Assembly (NCBI RefSeq): GCF_024054035.1
Contig: NZ_JAMXQU010000006.1
Location: 62,001-126,000 of the forward strand
DNA length: 64,000 bases
Reading direction: 5' to 3'
From: Asaia lannensis NBRC 102526
GTDB lineage: Bacteria; Pseudomonadota; Alphaproteobacteria; Acetobacterales; Acetobacteraceae
Part shown: positions 26,037 to 35,441 of the stretch, one piece after another
How the letters are laid out: the number at the start of each line of letters is the position of its first letter
Position numbering within the stretch: the stretch's first letter is position 1
Notes under the pieces: generated by a model
The model's database searches: none
The model's input: only the letters and a program-made list of their open reading frames with translations
Told to the model about the DNA's origin: nothing
Translations under genes and position numbers: made by a program

Positions 26037-27326
26037 TCAGTAGCGGTATTCTTCGTGCTTGAACGGACCGGCAACCGGCACGCCGATATAATCGGCCTGC
26101 TTTTCGCTCATCTTGCTCAGCTCTGCGCCAACCTTGGCGAGGTGAAGTGCAGCCACCTTCTCGTCCAGCTTCTTCGGCAGGGTGTAGACCTTGGTTTCGT
26201 ACTGGCCGGGCTTTGCCGTCCAGAGTTCGATCTGGGCCAGGGTCTGGTTGGTGAAGGATGCCGACATCACGAAGGAAGGGTGACCCGTGGCATTGCCGAG
26301 GTTCACGAGACGGCCTTCGGAGAGCAGGATGATGCGCTTGCCGTCGGGGAATTCGATCTCGTCCACCTGCGGCTTGACGTTGTCCCACTTGTAGTTGCGC
26401 AGCGCCTCGACCTGGATTTCGCTGTCGAAATGGCCGATGTTGCACACGATGGCACGGTGCTTCATCTCGCGCATATGCTCGACGGTGATGATGTCGACAT
26501 TGCCCGTGCAGGTCACGAAGATATCGCCACGCGGTGCGGCGGCTTCCATCGTCACGACCTCATAGCCTTCCATCGCAGCCTGAAGGGCGCAGATCGGATC
26601 GACTTCGGTCACGAGTACGCGGCAGCCTGCATTGCGCAGCGAAGCGGCAGAGCCCTTGCCCACGTCGCCGTAACCGGCAACCACGGCAACCTTGCCGGCC
26701 ATCATGACGTCGGTGCCACGGCGGATCGCGTCCACCAGGCTTTCGCGGCAGCCATAGAGATTGTCGAATTTCGACTTGGTGACGCTGTCGTTCACGTTGA
26801 TGGCCGGAACCTTCAGCGTGCCCTTCTTCGCCATTTCCCACAGGCGGTGCACGCCGGTGGTCGTCTCTTCGGACAGGCCGCGCACATCATTCAGCATCTC
26901 GGGGTACTTGTCGTGCATGAGCACGGTCAGGTCGCCGCCGTCATCGAGGATCATGTTCGGCGTCCAGCCATCGGGACCCTTGATGGTCTGCTCGATGCAC
27001 CACCAGAATTCTTCCTCGCTCAGGCCCTTCCAGGCAAAAACCGGCACGCCGGTTGCAGCGATGGCAGCTGCAGCCTGGTCCTGGGTCGAGAAGATGTTGC
27101 ACGACGACCAGCGTACGGTCGCACCAAGGGCCGTCAGCGTCTCGATCAGCACGGCGGTCTGGATCGTCATGTGCAGACAGCCAGCAATGCGCGCGCCCTT
27201 GAGCGGCTGGCTGGCGCCGTATTCCTCGCGGAGCGCCATCAGGCCGGGCATTTCGCCTTCGGCAATGGAGATTTCCTTGCGGCCCCATTCGGCCAGGGCG
27301 ATGTCGCGCACCTTGTAATCGGTCAT
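26037..27326 (-). CDS. ahcY: Adenosylhomocysteinase
   Basis: NAD-dependent S-adenosylhomocysteine hydrolase of 429 aa, regenerating homocysteine after SAM-dependent methylation. Diagnostic blocks are [38 protein letters not shown], the substrate and NAD loop [26 protein letters not shown] and the C-terminal [10 protein letters not shown], whose Lys and Tyr contact the NAD of the neighbouring subunit. Full length. I looked for an SAH riboswitch in the short leader and saw none. Confidence 0.98.
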   Translation of the reverse strand: MTDYKVRDIALAEWGRKEISIAEGEMPGLMALREEYGASQPLKGARIAGCLHMTIQTAVLIETLTALGATVRWSSCNIFSTQDQAAAAIAATGVPVFAWKGLSEEEFWWCIEQTIKGPDGWTPNMILDDGGDLTVLMHDKYPEMLNDVRGLSEETTTGVHRLWEMAKKGTLKVPAINVNDSVTKSKFDNLYGCRESLVDAIRRGTDVMMAGKVAVVAGYGDVGKGSAASLRNAGCRVLVTEVDPICALQAAMEGYEVVTMEAAAPRGDIFVTCTGNVDIITVEHMREMKHRAIVCNIGHFDSEIQVEALRNYKWDNVKPQVDEIEFPDGKRIILLSEGRLVNLGNATGHPSFVMSASFTNQTLAQIELWTAKPGQYETKVYTLPKKLDEKVAALHLAKVGAELSKMSEKQADYIGVPVAGPFKHEEYRY

Positions 27327-27397
27327 TCTGAAACCCTTGTTTCTCTGGTGAGGGGCATTTGTATAGAGCGAGTTCCCGCTTTGGGCCAGCGCGCATG

Positions 27398-27428
27398 AAA
27401 AAAGCGCCTGCCCAGAGGGCAGACGCTT
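27398..27428 (-). terminator. Rho-independent terminator
   Basis: On the minus strand AAGCGTCTGCCC pairs with GGGCAGGCGCTT (one G-U pair) around a TCT loop, followed by a run of T. It ends transcription of the small secreted protein gene upstream of ahcY. The plus strand also carries a T-run (CGTTTTTC). Confidence 0.85.
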
Positions 27429-27469
27429 CGTTTTTCACCGGACCGGTCCGGGTGTCGACTGGTTCGGAA

Positions 27470-27841
27470 TTACTGCTGTGCCGACTTGTCGGACATTTTC
27501 ATGCCCTTCATCCCGTGCTTGTGCTTTGACGCTTTTTCATGCTGCGGCGAGGAAATCGGCATTTTTTCCGATGTCTGACCGGTGGGGGTCGCCGTGCCCA
27601 TCGGAGCGCCCGGCGCCTTGGGGTCCGGCTGCTCGTTCATCTGGTTCTTGTACGTCTTGTTCTGCTCGGTCGGGTTGTGGATCTGCGTCGACTGGTTCTT
27701 CAGTGCTTCTGCCTTCTGGGCAGAGGGGGCCTGCTCGCTATCGGTGGCCGTCGTCGCCTGAGCGAAAGCGGGGCCTGAGACCAGGGCAGGGGCAGCGAGG
27801 AGGGCGGATGCGGTCAGAACGGCCTTGAGTGCATGTTTCAT
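27470..27841 (-). CDS. Small secreted protein with His/Met/Lys-rich tail
   Basis: Protein of 123 aa. The ATG at 27841 has AGGAG upstream and opens a signal peptide (MKHALKAVLTASALLAAPALVSGPAFA). The mature part is low complexity, rich in Gln, Asn, Pro and Thr. It ends in HEKASKHKHGMKGMKMSDKS, where alternating His, Met and Lys suggest metal or polyanion binding. No family is recognised. It has its own terminator, so it is separate from ahcY. Confidence 0.75.
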   Translation of the reverse strand: MKHALKAVLTASALLAAPALVSGPAFAQATTATDSEQAPSAQKAEALKNQSTQIHNPTEQNKTYKNQMNEQPDPKAPGAPMGTATPTGQTSEKMPISSPQHEKASKHKHGMKGMKMSDKSAQQ

Positions 27842-28112
27842 GACAGGCTCCTGTCGAATAACGGGGTAGGGATGCCAGACCTGTTTTTGGACTTGTTTAT
27901 GGTTTTGCTGGACATCTTGATGGACAGGTAACAAACCGGGGGCGTTCCGGTTTCCTTGCCGCTACATTAAGCTTGGAAACCGGTTGCCTGGACCTCTCGC
28001 CCATGCGAGACAGCGAGCACGTTCGCCCGGATCGGACGTCTGGAATGGAAGTCCAGGACAGACGTCTATAAACAGACGCCCATAACGAGATTTCCTCAGG
28101 ATGGAGGATGGC

Positions 28113-29198
28113 ATGTCCAACACACGCTCACAGCTGCCGTTCTCCGTTATTGCAGGTCAGGACGTGAAGCCTGCCGGGACCCTGCCGCATGGCATTGCCA
28201 ATGGGCTTGTCTGGGCAATCAGGGCGCGGCCGGGCGAGGACCCTGTTCCACTTGAGCCTCATGAAATCGAGAGTCTGCTCAACGACCGCACACCGCCCTC
28301 CAATTATCCCAAGCCGTCGGAAAGCTGGGCCTGGCTGCATTTCGACACAGTGCACAGCTCGGCGCGCCAGCACGTGGCAACCCTGCCCTGCCTGCCAGAG
28401 GATGTCAGCGCGATGCTGGCCGAAACCGAATATGGCGTGATGCTCGAAGCCATGCCCGGCCTTGTATGGGGCGCGCTCCCGGCATTCGACGATGCTGTGT
28501 CGGAAGAGGATCGCGATATCTGCGCCTGGCGCTTTGCCATGCGCCCCGATCTTCTCATCACGACAAGGCGCAACCCGATCCCCGTGCTTGGAGCAGCCTT
28601 TCGCACCCTGCGTGCGGACTCCATTCCGCGCAGCCCTGCCGGTGTGATCGACCGTGCCCTGCGCGAGTTCACCGGCAGTGTGCGTCGCCAGATCGGCAAG
28701 CTCGATGACGAACTCGATCGCGCAGAAGACGCGCTGTTGCTGATCGAGCGACGCACGGATCTCGGTCATCTCGGCGGTATTGTGGGCAAGGGCAGGCGAC
28801 GTGCTACCGAACTCCGCCGTGTGGTGACCCCGATCGATCGTGTGTTGCGCGATGAGGATCTGGAGTTGCCCGAATGGGCCGAGGACGAATTACGCGACCG
28901 TACCGAGCGTCAGGTTCATGCTGCACTCGATGACATGATCGCCCTACTCGACCGTGCCCGCTCGCTTCAGGATGAGCTCGGTTCGTCACAGGCAGAAGAA
29001 ACCAACCGCCGCCTTTACATTCTGACGGCGGCGACCATCCTCATGTTCCCGGCAACGCTGGTGACCGGGTTTTTCGGCATGAATACGGGCGGCATGTATC
29101 TGGCCAGCGGCCAGTACGGCACGCTCGAAGCGGGTGCCGTGTGCTTTATTGCCATGATCCTGACCTGGGTATTCCTGAAGCTCGCCCGCCTTCTCTGA
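28113..29198 (+). CDS. zntB: CorA-family transporter, ZntB-like
   Basis: MIT-family protein of 361 aa. The large cytoplasmic N-terminal domain includes a long helix (SVRRQIGKLDDELDRAEDALLLIERR). Two C-terminal spans follow; the first ends in the pore signature GFFGMNTGGM (GMN) and the second is CFIAMILTWVFLKL. The WAIRARPGED-like start and the absence of an MgtE domain fit ZntB, a zinc transporter, but Mg/Co transport by a CorA cannot be excluded. The start is the ATG at 28113 with GGAGG five bases upstream. Confidence 0.8.
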   Translation: MSNTRSQLPFSVIAGQDVKPAGTLPHGIANGLVWAIRARPGEDPVPLEPHEIESLLNDRTPPSNYPKPSESWAWLHFDTVHSSARQHVATLPCLPEDVSAMLAETEYGVMLEAMPGLVWGALPAFDDAVSEEDRDICAWRFAMRPDLLITTRRNPIPVLGAAFRTLRADSIPRSPAGVIDRALREFTGSVRRQIGKLDDELDRAEDALLLIERRTDLGHLGGIVGKGRRRATELRRVVTPIDRVLRDEDLELPEWAEDELRDRTERQVHAALDDMIALLDRARSLQDELGSSQAEETNRRLYILTAATILMFPATLVTGFFGMNTGGMYLASGQYGTLEAGAVCFIAMILTWVFLKLARLL

Positions 29199-29691
29199 GA
29201 CGACGATCCAATACGTCCCGCAACAGATGCGAGTCGATTGCAAGACGGCGGTCGGTCGAAATCCCTGTGCCTGAAACGTCAGGAAGAGAGTATTTCTAAA
29301 TTTATGTAATATTGATCTTCATCAATACTTAATCGTTCGCGAATAAATTTCGAGACAAAAGTCATACCGTACCTTTCTTCAGGATTGCCGTGCCATTGCA
29401 GAAATCGGAACTGCGCTGTTCGGGAGTCGGTTGAAAAGCTGTGAAACCTGCATCGACGGGCCAATCAGCAGAATTTGTCACATGAGGCGATTGTAATGCG
29501 GGCGAATGTGATTGATTTCAAAAATTATTCGTTAAAAGAAAACAAAATAATAGCGGTTTAACAATTATCCATTATTCATGAAATAACTCGGAATCCGCAC
29601 GGGTTTGTGATCGTATTCCAGAGAACAGGAATGCCGGCTCTGGAGTACTCGGGAGTCCTGTTATGGGATATTTTTGACGGGATAGTCAGAA
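29199..29691. other. AT-rich region upstream of the first Hint gene
   Basis: A gap of 493 bases. The first 80 are ordinary. From about 29285 to 29690 the sequence is markedly AT-rich (for example AAAACAAAATAATAGCGG), and this continues into the first 150 bases of the Hint gene. The composition shift suggests acquired DNA or a complex promoter. The only ORF here (61 codons, minus strand) has no supporting features. Confidence 0.5.
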
Positions 29692-31548
29692 ATGAGTAGT
29701 AAAATAACAACAATTACAGATTCTGGCGTAACCTATGAGGTTACGTATAGTACTTCGTGGGGAACAACGACTTATTCTGTTGTTATCACAGACCCGGATG
29801 GAAGCGTTCTCTATGATGGATCTATAAAATCCGGTGTAATAAATACCGGTAATGTTGCGATTTCAGACGGTTTCTCCATCAATATCGGTGCCTCCATTCT
29901 AGGTGCGGTCTATGTCGTTCCTGCCGGTCTGAGCGGTACCATCAATATTGCAGCCAATATACCGGTCGGCTCTCCTCCGACCATTTATGTTGGGGGAACT
30001 GCCACTATTTCGACTGGGTTATCTCTGGCAGGCAGCCTGAATATTCAGGTCGACGGAGGCTCTGCCGTTCTTGCCAACGGTATAGTGGGCGCACTCCTCA
30101 GCGGTACGACGGTCACGCTCTCCAATGGAGGCTCTTTCGCCAACGGCAATGGAGGGCTGAGTGTCCTGTCCGGTATCACCATAGACTTTGCGAAGGGCGG
30201 TGGCACTTTCGTGGTCAATAGCGGTGGTGCGGTGATCAATCTCTCTACGGTCGAGATAATCAATTACGACCCGCGATATGATGTGATCGAATTCGCGGGT
30301 ATGACGACGCAGGTCAGTAGCTACACGATCTCGGGTACAGGGACCCAGCGTACGATTGTTCTGTATGACGCCCTGGGGCAGAACGCAGGGGAATACACAG
30401 TTTCGCTGGCATCCGGCGTCGTGCTTCCTGCCGGGACCTATTACACGGGATCGTCAGATAGCAACCCTCTGAGCATCAGCCATGTCGATGGAAATACCTA
30501 TGTCGGCCTATGCTTTCTCGAAGGGATGCAGATCAGCACGCCAGAAGGTGAACGTCCTGTCGAGACGATCCATGCCGGCGATATGGTGCATGTCTTTGCC
30601 GAGGGTGAAATGACCGTCCGTCGCGTGCGCTGGGCAGGCATGGCCATTGCGCACGTCAATACGGACAGACCCGAGGATATGGCGGGCTATCCTGTGCATA
30701 TTCTCAAGGATGCATTCGAGGAAAATGTTCCATCGGCAGATCTCGTGGTGACGCCGGAGCATTGTCTGTACTTCAATGGGACATTCGTTCCTGCACGTAT
30801 GCTCGTCAATGGTCTGAGTATCTATTACGACAGGACAAAGGTCGAGTATAAATACTATCATATCGAGACTGAGGATCATTCGGTTATCAAGGCCAATAAT
30901 ACGCTGACCGAAAGCTATCTCGATACCGGTAACAGGCATGTTTTCAGAAAGCATGGCAGGTTTTGCGCGATAGGCGGCAAATCGAAGATCTGGAACCAGG
31001 ACAGTGCCTGTCCCCTGAGGGTCGACCAGGAGCATGTCGAACCGATTTACCGTCATTATGAAGCCAGGGCGAAGCTGGCCGGTATCGAAGACAAGCGCCC
31101 TGCCTGTGTCAGGAGTTCCGATCCCGATATCTATCTTGTCGATGATCACGGGCGACATATTCGCAGGGCCAGAGGTAATGGGTCTCTCTGGGTGTTCATG
31201 ATTCCCGCGCTGACCAATGCGGTCAGAATCATGTCGCGGACAATGCAGCCCAGTCGGGTTATGGGATCATTCGTGGATGATCGGCGGGAACTGGGCGTTC
31301 TGATCGGAAAGGCTACATTTTTCGACGCAAGGCGTTTTCATGAACTGACGAAGCACCTGCACGATCCCGATCTCGATGGGTGGAACAATCTGGAGCCCAC
31401 AGCATGGCGCTGGACCGCAGGAAACGCCCTGTTCCCGCTCGACAGGGAGGATGTGGAAGGTATGGGTATCCTTTCGCTCACGATTGTACCGGCTTCGGAA
31501 TATCTGGTGTCGGATCATGCGGGCGAACCGGTTGCACTGCGTGCCTGA
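29692..31548 (+). CDS. Hint-domain surface-type protein 1
   Basis: Protein of 618 aa. Residues 1-270 are Ser/Thr/Gly-rich beta repeats resembling AIDA-type passenger sequence (SGGSFANGNGG, GTYYTGSSDS). At Cys274 a Hint_2 module begins (CFLEGMQISTPEGERPVETIHAGDMV), with the TPEHC block His357 and the end ESYLDTGNR. About 180 residues of a conserved C-terminal domain follow (DPDIYLVDDHGRHIR, FVDDRRELGVLIG, LDGWNNLEP). The N-terminal Cys and TxxH-type His are those needed for a thioester shift. No signal peptide or outer-membrane barrel is seen, so export must use another route. Function unknown; such proteins are multiplied in acetic acid bacteria. Confidence 0.8.
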   Translation: MSSKITTITDSGVTYEVTYSTSWGTTTYSVVITDPDGSVLYDGSIKSGVINTGNVAISDGFSINIGASILGAVYVVPAGLSGTINIAANIPVGSPPTIYVGGTATISTGLSLAGSLNIQVDGGSAVLANGIVGALLSGTTVTLSNGGSFANGNGGLSVLSGITIDFAKGGGTFVVNSGGAVINLSTVEIINYDPRYDVIEFAGMTTQVSSYTISGTGTQRTIVLYDALGQNAGEYTVSLASGVVLPAGTYYTGSSDSNPLSISHVDGNTYVGLCFLEGMQISTPEGERPVETIHAGDMVHVFAEGEMTVRRVRWAGMAIAHVNTDRPEDMAGYPVHILKDAFEENVPSADLVVTPEHCLYFNGTFVPARMLVNGLSIYYDRTKVEYKYYHIETEDHSVIKANNTLTESYLDTGNRHVFRKHGRFCAIGGKSKIWNQDSACPLRVDQEHVEPIYRHYEARAKLAGIEDKRPACVRSSDPDIYLVDDHGRHIRRARGNGSLWVFMIPALTNAVRIMSRTMQPSRVMGSFVDDRRELGVLIGKATFFDARRFHELTKHLHDPDLDGWNNLEPTAWRWTAGNALFPLDREDVEGMGILSLTIVPASEYLVSDHAGEPVALRA

Positions 31549-31882
31549 TCGGCGCGACAGGTTTTATCCATTTCTGCTGAACGACACAGACCGTACGCCT
31601 CAGTAAAACGGCGCGTACGGTCTCTTATTCGTCCTGTTGCAAGAAATGCTGTGTTCGCAGTCTGCTGAAATACCCCGGCGGCAAATGTTCCGTAGGCAAA
31701 GGCGCCGAGAGGCAACGGTTATCTGGGGCGCCTTTCCCTGGAAAAGCCTTTTCCCGATTGCCGGATGAGCCGGTCCGGGAATTCTGCCTTTCAATGTCTG
31801 ACAAGGGCGTCAGCGATCCTGAGCGATCCCGTTTGCAAGCGGTCGTGCATTTTTGCGGTTTCAGCCCATGCTCGCAAACGGA
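31549..31882. other. Intergenic region between Hint gene 1 and trhO
   Basis: A gap of 334 bases between convergent genes. It holds the terminator-like hairpin at 31588-31623. The rest shows no plausible gene or RNA; short ORFs on both strands lack start signals. Confidence 0.5.
31588..31623 (+). terminator. Terminator-like hairpin after Hint gene 1
   Basis: Perfect 11-bp stem AGACCGTACGC / GCGTACGGTCT with a 14-base loop, 39 bases after the stop codon, followed by CTTATTC (weak T-tract). Confidence 0.6.
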
Positions 31883-32830
31883 TTACGATGAGTGTTGCCC
31901 CTGCTCGGTCCCGATATGATGGGTGCCTCGCGCACGGGCGAGGTCTTCCTGATGCTGACGGGCGGCATAGCGGGCGCGCTGGGCCTCTGTGCGTTCGGCT
32001 GCACAGGCGGGGCATTGTACGCCTTCGATGAACAGCGGCGACTTCTTGTCTTCTTCGGAAACCGGACGTCGACAGGCGTGGCAAAGAGCGTAGTCGCCGG
32101 GCTCAAGACCATGGCGTACGGTTACGCGCTGGTCGAACACGAAGCATTCCCCTTCCCACAGGCTTTCGGCCTCGGGCACGTCCTCCAGATATTTGAGAAT
32201 GCCACCTTTGAGGTGATACACGTCTTCAACACCTTCGGAGAGCGCGAAAGCCGTGGATTTCTCGCAGCGTATGCCACCTGTGCAGAACATTGCGATTTTT
32301 GGTTTGCGACCCTCTGCTTCAAGCGCGGCCCGACGGGCGCGGAACCATTCGGGAAACTCGCGAAAGCTCTGTATATCGGGGTCGATTGCCCCTTTGAATG
32401 TGCCGACAGCGACTTCGTAATCATTGCGCGTGTCGATCAGAACGGTATCGGGATCGCTGATCAGGGCGTTCCATTCGGAGGCAGGTACATAATGGCCGAC
32501 CCCCGTCAGAGGATCGATATCGGGTTGCCCCATGGTGACGATTTCACGCTTCAGACGCACCTTCATACGGTTGAAGGGCATGGTCTCGTCGTAGGAAAGC
32601 TTCCATTCCAGCGCATCGCAGCCGGGCAGTGCGCGGATATGGCTCAATATAGCCTCTATCCCGTCGGCGCTTCCTGCAATCGTGCCGTTTATGCCTTCGC
32701 GTGCCAGAAGCAGCGTGCCCTTGATACCGTGCTCAAGGCAGGCATCGAGCAGAGGACCGCGCAGGGCGGCCGGATCGGCGAACGGGGTAAAGCGATAGAG
32801 AGCGGCAATGCAGATAGGCGCCTGCGCCAT
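31883..32830 (-). CDS. trhO: tRNA uridine(34) hydroxylase, rhodanese family (YceA/TrhO)
   Basis: Protein of 315 aa. The N-terminal acylphosphatase-like module ([34 protein letters not shown]) precedes a rhodanese domain with catalytic Cys in [18 protein letters not shown]-terminal Cys-rich tail follows ([23 protein letters not shown]). This matches TrhO, which performs oxygen-dependent 5-hydroxylation of U34 in tRNA. The ATG at 32830 was chosen by homology of the [14 protein letters not shown] start. Its location between two Hint genes on the opposite strand looks coincidental. Confidence 0.93.
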   Translation of the reverse strand: MAQAPICIAALYRFTPFADPAALRGPLLDACLEHGIKGTLLLAREGINGTIAGSADGIEAILSHIRALPGCDALEWKLSYDETMPFNRMKVRLKREIVTMGQPDIDPLTGVGHYVPASEWNALISDPDTVLIDTRNDYEVAVGTFKGAIDPDIQSFREFPEWFRARRAALEAEGRKPKIAMFCTGGIRCEKSTAFALSEGVEDVYHLKGGILKYLEDVPEAESLWEGECFVFDQRVTVRHGLEPGDYALCHACRRPVSEEDKKSPLFIEGVQCPACAAERTEAQRARYAARQHQEDLARARGTHHIGTEQGQHSS

Positions 32831-33130
32831 AATGAAAATTCCTGAAACCTTGATCACGTTAGGACAGGTTTCATAGCGCAAATCGGGGGAGGAAGCCTAT
32901 CAAGAATGGCCGATCGTTAAATCTGCGTCGTACTCATGCGCAATAGGATGAAGAGATTATGAACAATAACGGTGATTAATCATTATGATCCTACAGGCTG
33001 TCGAATTTAACGAAGTTTGTTGATTAAGCCGTTAAATCTGATTGCGGAGCGGCGAAGAGCGCGACTAAGACCCACATGATGATCGCCCCGACGACATCAG
33101 ACGGCTGCGATTGCACCTGGGGGTAGAGCG

Positions 33131-35377
33131 ATGGCAACGACGACGGTCCTGAGCGGGGGAAGCTGGTCTGCAGTCAATAGCAGCGGCGTTACATGGTATG
33201 TGAGCGGTAGCGTCTCTGCGACAGGCGCTGTTGTTTTTTCCAGTATCAATAGCCTGACAATTTCCAGTGGCGCAGTCGTTTCCGGCGCGCTGCTATCAGG
33301 TGGTATTCCGACGGTATCCGTTCTCAATGGCGGCGCCATGATTTCCTCGACGGAGATCAACGGTTATCTGCGTGTTGCCAGCGGTGGCACCATATCGGAC
33401 AATACGCTCAACTCCGATGAGGTCACGCTTTCTTCCGGCGCCAGCTCGATCAACGATCTGTTCCTCAACAGCGGCTCTGTGGCCGATGGCGATGCGTATG
33501 TCTATGTTTCGTCTGGTGCGTCGCTGATTGGGGCCACCATGACGAATGGTGCGCAGGCGGGTCTGACCGCTTATGTCTCATCTGGAGCGACAGTAAGCGA
33601 CCTGACATTGGGGTCTGGAGCAGGAGCGACGGTTTCTTCCGGTGCGTTTGTTTCTGGAACGATCAACACCGGCTCCGGTAGTGTTCTTTCCCTGGCGACG
33701 GCTTATGGAAGCGGTAGCGCAACCATTAACACCCAGGCCAGAAATCCGGTCATTCTCTCCGGTGGGACATGGTCTGCCGTTCTGCGCGGTACGACAACCT
33801 ATTATGTCAGTGGACAGGTGTCAGCGACAGGGCCTGTCGTGCTCTCCTCGATTTCTACTCTGGTAATTTCGAGCGGTGCTGTTGTGTCGGGCGCTGTTGT
33901 CAGCGGCGGCATACCGACTGTTTCGGTAACAAGCGGTGGCATTCTTGAAAACTCGCTTGTTCTGAATGGGTATGTCTCGGCGCTGAACGGCGCCACATTA
34001 TCGAGCAACACGCTTAACTCAGATATAGTCATGCTCTATTCGGGCGCCAGTTCCATACGGGACACCTATATCAACAGCGGTTCGGGTACGGATAGTCTAT
34101 CCGATGCCACTGTCTATAGCGGTGCAACACTGGATACGCCTTATATCGGATCGGCCAATGCCGGTTCGTTTACGGTGACTGTGTCGTCGGGCGCATCGGT
34201 GACCAACCCAACTCTGGTGCAGAGCGGGGGCAAGCTCGTGGTTTCGGGTGGTACGCTCACGACAGATACGACCGCACCCTGCTTTTTGTCCGGGACCCTG
34301 ATCGAGACCGCAGACGGTCTGAAAGCCGTGGAAGATATACGCATCGGCGATCGGGTGCTGACCTATGCCGCGACCGATTTCGAACGCGGCATTGCTCTGG
34401 CACGTGAAGTAATCTGGGCGGGACGAACGTCAGCGCGGATCGATCCGGGCCAGCCTGACGATCTGTCCGGTTTTCCGGTGCGCGTGGCCAGGAACGCACT
34501 GGAAGATGGTGTACCGTTCAAGGACCTGCTGATTACGGCCGAACATTGCCTGTTGATCGATGGTGCGTTCGTGCCAGTACGCATGCTCGTTAATGGGCGG
34601 ACGATCCGTTACGACAAGACAATCAGCGCATACGAGTACTATCATATTGAAACCGAAGATCATGCGATCATCAGCGCCGATGGTGCCCTGAGCGAAAGCT
34701 ATCTCGACACAGGTAACAGACAGTCGTTCAGACAAGCGGGCAAGATCCATGCATTCGGCAGTCGAAAGCTGGACTGGCATGACGCAGCGGCAGCGCCATT
34801 GATGACAGACCGTGATTTTGTGGAGCCGATCTACCGAAAGCTCGAGTCACGGGCTGACGCCCTGCATGATGCGGGCGATATCAGCAAGGACAGGGCGATC
34901 ACCCACGATCCGGATCTGTATATCGTGACCGAATCAGGTGAGTGGATCGGTCAGCACAGGCGCCAGAACGGGCAGTATGTCTTTGCCCTGCCGCACGATA
35001 CGCAGGATATACGCCTCGTTTCGAATAGTAGTCGCCCCAGCGATGCAATTGCGCCTTATCTCGACGACCGTCGCACGCTGGGCGTTCTCGTCGGGGATCT
35101 GAGGATTTATGACAGCTGGGGAACGATCGAGCTTGCCGATATCCTGACGAGTGCCACGCTGGACGGGTGGAACGATATCGAGCCTTGCGGCAGACGCTGG
35201 ACGAACGGCAATGCACGGGTGACGCTGCCTGAACGCCGTCCTGGAGGGATATCCCTTCTGGCCCTGAAAATCGATGCGGCTGGGCCGTATGTCATGCAGT
35301 CGTCAACGGAGATGGAGACGATTACAGCAATCTCATCTCCGGTAGAAAACGGGTCGGATCGCAGAAAATCTGCCTGA
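33131..35377 (+). CDS. Hint-domain surface-type protein 2 with duplicated passenger
   Basis: Protein of 748 aa homologous to the Hint protein at 29692. Residues about 5-200 and 200-375 are a tandem duplication. Each copy starts VLSGG(S/T)WSAV and contains SATG(A/P)VV, the shared ISSGAVVSGA and SGGIPTVSV, and a Ser/Gly repeat region of AIDA type. The Hint module begins at Cys384 (CFLSGTLIETADGLKAVEDIRIGDRVL), has His472 (ITAEHCLLIDG) and ends ESYLDTGNR. The conserved C-terminal domain follows (DPDLYIVTESGEWIG, YLDDRRTLGVLVG, LDGWNDIEP). No signal peptide or barrel. Probable self-processing secreted protein; function unknown. Confidence 0.8.
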   Translation: MATTTVLSGGSWSAVNSSGVTWYVSGSVSATGAVVFSSINSLTISSGAVVSGALLSGGIPTVSVLNGGAMISSTEINGYLRVASGGTISDNTLNSDEVTLSSGASSINDLFLNSGSVADGDAYVYVSSGASLIGATMTNGAQAGLTAYVSSGATVSDLTLGSGAGATVSSGAFVSGTINTGSGSVLSLATAYGSGSATINTQARNPVILSGGTWSAVLRGTTTYYVSGQVSATGPVVLSSISTLVISSGAVVSGAVVSGGIPTVSVTSGGILENSLVLNGYVSALNGATLSSNTLNSDIVMLYSGASSIRDTYINSGSGTDSLSDATVYSGATLDTPYIGSANAGSFTVTVSSGASVTNPTLVQSGGKLVVSGGTLTTDTTAPCFLSGTLIETADGLKAVEDIRIGDRVLTYAATDFERGIALAREVIWAGRTSARIDPGQPDDLSGFPVRVARNALEDGVPFKDLLITAEHCLLIDGAFVPVRMLVNGRTIRYDKTISAYEYYHIETEDHAIISADGALSESYLDTGNRQSFRQAGKIHAFGSRKLDWHDAAAAPLMTDRDFVEPIYRKLESRADALHDAGDISKDRAITHDPDLYIVTESGEWIGQHRRQNGQYVFALPHDTQDIRLVSNSSRPSDAIAPYLDDRRTLGVLVGDLRIYDSWGTIELADILTSATLDGWNDIEPCGRRWTNGNARVTLPERRPGGISLLALKIDAAGPYVMQSSTEMETITAISSPVENGSDRRKSA

Positions 35378-35392
35378 CTGCCTGTCCAGCAC

Positions 35393-35427
35393 ACAGAAAA
35401 ATCCGGTCCCAGACCGGCTTTTTCTGT
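35393..35427. terminator. Bidirectional terminator
   Basis: ACAGAAAAA-T-CCGGT-CCCAG-ACCGG-C-TTTTTCTGT: a GC core with flanking A and T runs that pair, placed between the convergent Hint gene 2 and the siderophore receptor. It would stop transcription from both sides. Confidence 0.85.
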
Positions 35428-35441
35428 TGGAGCTGTTTTTA

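Noticed and set aside
27327-27397. SAH or SAM riboswitch before ahcY
   Set aside because: The leader is short and shows no conserved pseudoknot-type core that I can recognise; only a terminator of the upstream gene is present.
26007-27398. 463-codon plus-strand ORF opposite ahcY
   Set aside because: Antisense shadow of a strongly conserved enzyme.
31883-32830. trhO as a functional partner of the Hint proteins
   Set aside because: It lies on the opposite strand, has a known tRNA-modification role and its own start region; adjacency alone is not evidence.
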